Shown here: positions 59,198 to 64,000 of the stretch, piece after piece
Position numbering within the stretch: position 1 is the first letter of the stretch
Layout of the letters: the number at the start of each line of letters is the position of its first letter
Origin: CAZESS01 sp964414415
GTDB taxonomy: Archaea; Thermoplasmatota; E2; UBA202; DSCA01
Direction of reading: 5' to 3'
Assembly: GCA_964414415.1 (NCBI GenBank)
Contig: CAYPWJ010000001.1
Location: 140,935 to 204,934 of the forward strand
Length of the DNA stretch: 64,000 bases
Translations under genes and position numbers: made by a program
The notes under the pieces: model-generated
What the model was told of the DNA's origin: nothing
The model's input: the letters and a program-made list of their open reading frames with translations, nothing else
The model's database searches: none

Positions 59198-60363
59198 TAT
59201 ATCGCCTCCAATATGTGGATGACGGCTGTTCCGCCGGAGCCACCGACGTTATGCGTCAACCCGAGCGCTGCATCGTCAACCTGGCGTTTGTCGGCTTGGG
59301 CGCGGAGCTGCAACATCAACTCGTGTATCTGCGCGATACCGGTCGCACCGACGGGATGTCCCTTCGACTTGAGGCCCCCTGACGTGTTCACGGGGAGCTC
59401 GCCGTCCAGCGTCGTCAGCCCATCGTCAATGGCACGGCCGCCTTCGCCCTTCTCGACGAAGCCGAGATCCTCGATGGCCATGATCTCCGCGATGGTAAAG
59501 CAGTCATGCACCTCTGCCACGTCGACATCTGCCGGCGATACACCGGCTCGTCGGTAGGCCCGACGGGATGCCGTCATCGCTGCAGGAATGCCATCAAAGC
59601 GGCTGCGCTCGCTCAGGGAAACGCTGTCCGCAGCCGTCTCGGAGGCAGCTATCCTGACCGGCTCGTCGGTGAACTCCTTTGCCTTGTCCATCGACGAGAT
59701 GACGACGGCGCCGGCACCATCGGTGATGGGGCTGCAATCCAGCAGATGCAACGGGTCGGCTACAATGGTGGAGTTGAGCACAGCCTCCACGGATACCTCC
59801 TTCCGGTACTGCGCCTTCGGGTTCAACGTGCCGTTGTGATGGTTTTTAACCGCGACCTGCGCCAGCTGCTCCTCCGTCGTGCCATATTTATGCATGTGGT
59901 AGCGGGCCATCAGCGCGTACAGACCGGGAAACGTGACGCCGAAGAATGCCTCCCATTCCCGGTTTGCCGCCGAAGCCAGAATGTTGGTCGCCTCGGTGCC
60001 GGCGACATCGGTCATTTTTTCTGCGCCGCCGACGACGACCACGTCGTACATACCCGACGCGACAGCCAGATACCCGTTGTGGAGCGCCAGGCTGCCCGAT
60101 GCACAGGCCGCTTCGACGCGCGTCGAGGGGATGTGCAGTTCGCTCAAGCCTGAAACCTCTGCGGCGAGCGAGCCGAGATGCTCCTGCCCGACGAAGCGCC
60201 CGGCAGACATGCCGCCGATGTACATCGCCTCTATGTCTTCGCCCTCGATGCCGGCATCCATGATCGCTGAGATGCCCGCCTCGGCGACAAGGTCAGCGAG
60301 CGATTGCTCCCAAAGTTCACCAAACTGGGTAAGGCCGCCACCGATAAGTGCTACGTCTCTCAT
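59197..60363 (-). CDS. Acetyl-CoA acetyltransferase (acetoacetyl-CoA thiolase)
   Basis: A 388-residue thiolase of the archaeal/SCP-x-like group. It has the nucleophile loop VEAACASGSLALHNG, VVVGGAEKMTD, HDCFTIAEI and KGHPVGATGIAQIHEL; the last part reads NVGGSGGTAV where classical thiolases have a second active-site Cys in CxG. It condenses two acetyl-CoA, the unfavourable reaction being pulled forward by the coupled HMG-CoA synthase. The stop overlaps the DUF35 start by one base. Confidence 0.92.
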   Translation of the reverse strand: MRDVALIGGGLTQFGELWEQSLADLVAEAGISAIMDAGIEGEDIEAMYIGGMSAGRFVGQEHLGSLAAEVSGLSELHIPSTRVEAACASGSLALHNGYLAVASGMYDVVVVGGAEKMTDVAGTEATNILASAANREWEAFFGVTFPGLYALMARYHMHKYGTTEEQLAQVAVKNHHNGTLNPKAQYRKEVSVEAVLNSTIVADPLHLLDCSPITDGAGAVVISSMDKAKEFTDEPVRIAASETAADSVSLSERSRFDGIPAAMTASRRAYRRAGVSPADVDVAEVHDCFTIAEIMAIEDLGFVEKGEGGRAIDDGLTTLDGELPVNTSGGLKSKGHPVGATGIAQIHELMLQLRAQADKRQVDDAALGLTHNVGGSGGTAVIHILEAI

Positions 60364-61391
60364 GCAAACTCACCCCTATGTTTCATGTACATGCCATAGT
60401 CAAGGTATTCAGTATCCTCCAGCATCGCACGGATGTCGTTCCGCTCGTAGTCCTCAATGCCACCGGTAACAGTGATGTCGAATGAATCTGAGCCGGCACC
60501 GGAGCCATAGGAGGTCGCAAGGATGCGGTCCCCCGGCTCGGCGACGTCAAGGACGGCTGACAGCCCCAGCGGCGTCGACCCGGAATAGGTGTTGCCGATA
60601 TGCGGGCACAGCAGCCCCTCCTCTATCTGCTCCTGAGAGAAACCAAGCTTGCCGGCCACCCGGGTAGGGAACTTGCCGTTCGGCTGATGGAAGACCGCGT
60701 AGTCATAGTCAGCGGGCTCGGTGCCCATCTGCTCCATGAGTCGCTCCGTCGCCGCCATCACGTGCCGGAAATAAGCCGGTTTGCCGGTAAAGCGGCCACC
60801 GTGACCGGGATAGGGCTCGCCTTCACGGCGCCAGAAGTCAGGTGTATCGGTGGTAAAGGAAAGCGTCTTGTTGACCTCGGCGATGAGGTTGTCGCAGCCA
60901 AGGATAAATGCAGCGCCGCCGGCAGCGGCTGCATATTCCAGCGCGTCTCCTGGAGCGGCCTGCGAGACGTCGGCGCCGATGGCCATGCCGTAGGTTATCA
61001 TGTCCGCCTTGGCCAGCGCCAGGCAGTTCTGCATCGCCGCCGTGCCGGCCTTGCAGGCAAACTCGTAATCAGCTGCTGTCAGATCCGGGGTAGCCTGGAC
61101 CGCCTCAGCGACGATGGTGGCGGTGGGCTTGACAGCATATGGATGGGATTCAGAGCCGACGTACAGGGCACCGACATCTCGTGCGTCGATACCCGACAGC
61201 CGGACGGCCCGCCGTGCCGCCTCGACCGAGATGGTGGCGGTGTCCTCGTCGAGTGCGGGCACCGATTTTTCGTGGACCATCAGACCGGCGGCAACCGCCG
61301 CCCCGTCTCGTCCCCACATACGAGCGATTTCACCTGTTTTTATTCTATATCTGGGAACATACGCCCCATAACCGACAATGCCAGCTTTCAT
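60360..61391 (-). CDS. Hydroxymethylglutaryl-CoA synthase
   Basis: A 343-residue HMG-CoA synthase. It begins VGYGAYVPRYRIKT, has the acetyl-accepting Cys in FACKAGTAAMQNCLAL, the acid region EVNKTLSFTTDTPDFWRREG, the His in FHQPNGKFPTRVA and NTYSGSTPLGLSAVLD. It makes HMG-CoA for the mevalonate route to archaeal isoprenoid lipids. GTTTAAATA (minus strand, near 61427) is the likely promoter of the three-gene operon. The stop overlaps the thiolase start by four bases. Confidence 0.95.
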   Translation of the reverse strand: MKAGIVGYGAYVPRYRIKTGEIARMWGRDGAAVAAGLMVHEKSVPALDEDTATISVEAARRAVRLSGIDARDVGALYVGSESHPYAVKPTATIVAEAVQATPDLTAADYEFACKAGTAAMQNCLALAKADMITYGMAIGADVSQAAPGDALEYAAAAGGAAFILGCDNLIAEVNKTLSFTTDTPDFWRREGEPYPGHGGRFTGKPAYFRHVMAATERLMEQMGTEPADYDYAVFHQPNGKFPTRVAGKLGFSQEQIEEGLLCPHIGNTYSGSTPLGLSAVLDVAEPGDRILATSYGSGAGSDSFDITVTGGIEDYERNDIRAMLEDTEYLDYGMYMKHRGEFA

Positions 61392-61449
61392 AAGCTCGCC
61401 TCTGCCCCCACATGGGCTCTTCGTATTTAAACGTGACGCTCACAGGCGG

Positions 61450-61719
61450 CTACCGGCCTCGGGGCTCCTGCCCCGCCTGTAGATGCTCGACCGGTACCAC
61501 GGTATGTGTTTTGGTGTCCGCGACGCCTTCGATGGGACGGATGCGGTTGAGCACCACCCCGGCCAGCTCCTCCTCGCTCTGCACCTCGACCTTCGCGATG
61601 ATGTCATACGGGCCAAAAAGAGAATACAGCTCCGTGACCTCGTCGATGGTAGACAACGCCTCCTTTGTCTCCTGCTCCTCCGTCGGCACAATCGAAATGA
61701 GGACGTATCCGGCTGTCAT
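61450..61719 (-). CDS. Stand-alone Lrp/AsnC ligand-binding (RAM) domain protein
   Basis: An 89-residue protein: GYVLISIVPTEEQETKEAL, LYSLFGPYDIIAKVEV and GVADTKTHTVVPVE form the RAM strands and the GPYDIIAKV ligand turn. There is no helix-turn-helix. It is a second lone RAM protein in the window and is placed between the mevalonate operon and the acetyl-CoA hydrolase gene, so acetyl-CoA or amino acid sensing is possible but unproven. Confidence 0.82.
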   Translation of the reverse strand: MTAGYVLISIVPTEEQETKEALSTIDEVTELYSLFGPYDIIAKVEVQSEEELAGVVLNRIRPIEGVADTKTHTVVPVEHLQAGQEPRGR

Positions 61720-61809
61720 ATATCGATATGCGCTATCTGGTTATATTGCTTGCCCCCGCAGGAGAGACTAAAGCTTTTAATAGCCCGCTGCCATGAAGAT
61801 GCGAACGGC

Positions 61810-63678
61810 ATGGAGCAGCTGAAGCGAAAGTATCCCAAGAAGTTTGCGACCAACCTCAAGCGAGTATTCGAGCGTATCCACGGCGGCGACAAGATATTCA
61901 TCGGCACCGGCTGCGGCAAGCCGTCCTACCTGGTGAAGGAGCTGGCAGACTACGTCGAAGCCAACCCGAAGGCGTTCGCCGACGCGGAGATATTCCACGT
62001 CTGGACGCTCGGTGTGGCGCCATATGTCAAGCCCAAGTTTGAGCGTAACTTTCGCCACAACGCCTTCTTCATCGGCGACAACACCCGTGGGGCGGTCAAT
62101 CAGGGTATGGCCGACTACACGCCGATTTTCCTGTCGGAAGTGCCCGACCTGTTCCACCGGGACGTCATTCCGGTGGACGTGGCGCTCATCCAGCTCTCGG
62201 CGCCGGACGACCACGGCTACATGAGCTACGGCATCAGCGTCGACATCGTCAAGTCGGCGGTGGAGAACGCTGACCTGGTCATCGCGCAGGTCAACGAGAA
62301 CATGCCCCGGGTGCTCGGTGACTGCTTTATCCACATCGAGGACATCGACTATGTTGTCCCCTGCAATGAGCCGCTGCTGGAGTATCCGACGGCGGAGGTG
62401 GACGAGACCACCGACGCCATCGGCAAAAACGTCGCCCGTCTGGTGGAGGACGGCGCCACCATCCAGGTCGGCTACGGGAACATCCCCGACGCGGTCGTCG
62501 CCAGCCTCGAAGGCAAGCAGGACCTCGGCGTCCACACGGAGCTGCTCACAGACGGCATCATCGAGCTCATGAAACAGGGCATCGTCACCAACGAGCAAAA
62601 ATCCATCCACCGGGACAAGGCCGTCGCCTCCTTCTGCATGGGGCGCCGGGAGACCTACAACTATCTGCACAACAACCCCGAGTTCGAGTTCCGGCCCATC
62701 GAGTACACCAACAACCCGACGGTCATCGCCCAGAACTACAAGATGACGGCCATCAACACTGCCCTCGAAATCGACCTCACCGGCCAGGTGACGGCTGAGT
62801 CACTCGGCCACGAGTTCTACAGCGGCATCGGCGGTCAAGCGGACTTCATGCGCGGCGCCGCCCTGAGCAAAGGAGGCAAAAACATCATCGCGCTTCGCTC
62901 CACCGCCAAAAACGGCGAGGTGTCCCGCATCGTTCCCTTTTTGAAGGAAGGTGCAGGCGTCACCTTGACCCGCGGCGACGTCCACTACGTCGTCACGGAG
63001 TACGGCAGCGCGTATCTCCACGGCAAGAACATCCGGGAGCGCACCATCGCCCTGATAAGCATCGCGCATCCAAAGTTCCGGGAGCAGCTGCTGGAGGAAG
63101 CAAAAAAGTACAACCTCGTCTACCAGGACCAAATCATGGTCACCGGCCGCGGCGGCATCTACCCTGTCGACCTGGAAAAACACGTGCATCTCCCCGACGG
63201 ACGACAGGTGCTGCTCCGCCCCGTCAAGCCATCCGACGAGGAGCCCCTCAAGGACCTCTTCTACAATCTCTCCAACGAAAGCATCTACAAGCGGTTCATG
63301 GGCGTCAAGCGCTATCTTCCCCGAGAGCAGCTGCACGAGCTCGCCAACGTCGACTACAGCAAGAACATGGCCATCGTTGCGGTCATCGGCGACGAGGAAA
63401 AAGAGGAAATCATCGGCGTCGGTCGCTGGGGCCTCGACGAGGAGACCAACAGCGCCGAAGTCGCCTTCGTTGTCAGGGACGACTGGCAGCGGCGGGGCGT
63501 CGGCACCGAGCTGCTCCGATATCTCACGCAGATAGCCAAACGACGCGGCCTGTATGGCTTCACCGCCGACGTCCTGGTCAACAACCAGGGTATGCTTCGG
63601 CTGTTCGAAAAAATGGACTTCGATATGGAGAAAGAACGCAGAGACGGCGTCTACCATCTCCGGATGCACTTTGATTGA
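61810..63678 (+). CDS. Acetyl-CoA hydrolase/CoA-transferase fused to GNAT acetyltransferase
   Basis: A 622-residue two-domain protein. Residues 1-450 are a CoA-transferase-family domain: FIGTGCGKPSYLVKEL, VQVGYGNIP-like IQVGYGNIPDAVV, ELLTDGIIELM, GIGGQADFMRGA and the C-terminal VTEYGSAYLHG. From about residue 465 a GNAT domain follows, LRPVKPSDEEPLKDLFY, with the acetyl-CoA loop VRDDWQRRGVGTELLRYL. Such fusions occur in archaea and some bacteria; the GNAT half may acetylate a lysine in response to acetyl-CoA level. CTTTTAATA near 61776 is the probable promoter. The frame is open upstream but without support. Confidence 0.9.
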   Translation: MEQLKRKYPKKFATNLKRVFERIHGGDKIFIGTGCGKPSYLVKELADYVEANPKAFADAEIFHVWTLGVAPYVKPKFERNFRHNAFFIGDNTRGAVNQGMADYTPIFLSEVPDLFHRDVIPVDVALIQLSAPDDHGYMSYGISVDIVKSAVENADLVIAQVNENMPRVLGDCFIHIEDIDYVVPCNEPLLEYPTAEVDETTDAIGKNVARLVEDGATIQVGYGNIPDAVVASLEGKQDLGVHTELLTDGIIELMKQGIVTNEQKSIHRDKAVASFCMGRRETYNYLHNNPEFEFRPIEYTNNPTVIAQNYKMTAINTALEIDLTGQVTAESLGHEFYSGIGGQADFMRGAALSKGGKNIIALRSTAKNGEVSRIVPFLKEGAGVTLTRGDVHYVVTEYGSAYLHGKNIRERTIALISIAHPKFREQLLEEAKKYNLVYQDQIMVTGRGGIYPVDLEKHVHLPDGRQVLLRPVKPSDEEPLKDLFYNLSNESIYKRFMGVKRYLPREQLHELANVDYSKNMAIVAVIGDEEKEEIIGVGRWGLDEETNSAEVAFVVRDDWQRRGVGTELLRYLTQIAKRRGLYGFTADVLVNNQGMLRLFEKMDFDMEKERRDGVYHLRMHFD

Positions 63679-63690
63679 GGCCGCCTGAGG

Positions 63691-63894
63691 CTAGTGTATC
63701 TTTTCCTCGTACTTCCGGATCTTCCGCCTGATTTTTTCTTTCTTGCGCTCGTACTTGCGCTGTAGACGGTCGTATTTTTTATCTGAGAGCTCGTCCCGGC
63801 GTTGCTGCAGCGAGCGCAGGTCGTCGTCTATCATGGCGCGCCGCTGGTTGAGATCCTCGATTTTTTCCACGTATTTCCGCCGTTTTTTGTCCAT
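63691..63894 (-). CDS. Small basic coiled-coil protein, 67 aa
   Basis: The whole protein is one charged helix rich in Lys, Arg, Glu and Asp (MDKKRRKYVEKIEDLNQRR; KYDRLQRKYERKKEKIRRK) with leucine spacing of a coiled coil. It could bind nucleic acid or act as a small scaffold. TTTTATCC on the minus strand near 63920 is centred about 26 bases before the ATG. No family can be named from such low-complexity sequence. The last 106 bases of the window hold no other clear gene. Confidence 0.5.
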   Translation of the reverse strand: MDKKRRKYVEKIEDLNQRRAMIDDDLRSLQQRRDELSDKKYDRLQRKYERKKEKIRRKIRKYEEKIH

Positions 63895-64000
63895 GTATCG
63901 ATATGCATCAGCGGGATAAAATCTTTCGCCTCGCTGGCTGTGCGGTGTCTTATCTGCGAATTATTTCGTTTCACTTTTTGTCACCTCTCGCTCTATCATT

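Noticed and set aside
63895..64000. End of another minus-strand gene (a tail reading about NDRARGDKK before a TGA near 63971)
   Set aside because: Too few codons are visible to tell a real C-terminus from chance, so it is not annotated.

Overview
The window is a compact, roughly 60% GC archaeal chromosome segment carrying about 84 genes. Archaeal identity rests on RadA, TBP, aIF5A, L15e, Lsm, Rpo11, Csl4, Taw2, Trm56, an archaeal HMG-CoA synthase/thiolase/DUF35 set, and surface proteins with PGF-CTERM-like tails. Many genes have a TATA-like box centred about 26-28 nt before the start codon, which implies mostly leaderless transcripts. The ValS sequence style and the PGF-CTERM, DUF835 and group 3b hydrogenase content suggest a euryarchaeote in the broad sense, possibly close to Thermoplasmatota. 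That placement is an inference and no rRNA gene is present to test it.

Layout. 0-5 kb: end of a TctA-like transporter, a HisA-like/DUF2240 pair divergent from taw2, then radA-hypE. 5-13.4 kb: BASS transporter and FAD dehydrogenase, then the cytoplasmic hydrogenase operon hydBGDA with its maturation protease, then purH. 13.4-21.8 kb: a possible structured RNA, a lone Lrp-type RAM protein, a Trm56-HD fusion with pdxT, aIF5A, a deacetylase, QueF-like protein and pyrG. 21.8-29.7 kb: valS, a PUA protein, iscU-iscS and nadA, the last split by an insertion sequence. 29.7-37.3 kb: small redox/zinc proteins, L15e, Lsm and YchF. 37.3-44.9 kb: a regulated radical-SAM operon, a cell-surface protein cluster with a transglutaminase-like gene, and a geranylgeranyl reductase family gene. 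45-52.3 kb: pth2, leuCD, an e-MtaB-type methylthiotransferase, csl4-rpo11-truD. 52.4-58.1 kb: a histidine kinase, a response regulator with an archaeal DNA-binding tail, a LuxE-like gene and a second transglutaminase-like gene. 58.1-64 kb: tbp, the mevalonate-entry operon, a second RAM protein and an acetyl-CoA hydrolase-GNAT fusion.

How the genes connect. HydBGDA, its protease and HypE supply a soluble NAD(P)-linked [NiFe] hydrogenase. nadA-iscS-iscU looks like an ancestral operon coupling Fe-S assembly to the Fe-S enzyme quinolinate synthase. The strongest finding is that nadA is interrupted by a 1536-bp element with 18-bp imperfect terminal inverted repeats and a 5-bp target duplication; removing it restores a 300-codon gene in frame. 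A second finding is an identical 10-bp palindrome, AACAATTGTT, placed between TATA box and predicted transcription start of both nadA and the adjacent 50-residue Cys-rich protein gene, which suggests a small NAD or Fe-S regulon. The two transglutaminase-like paralogues, one beside LuxE-like and two-component genes and one inside the surface-protein cluster, are the best candidate for an undescribed protein-modification system.
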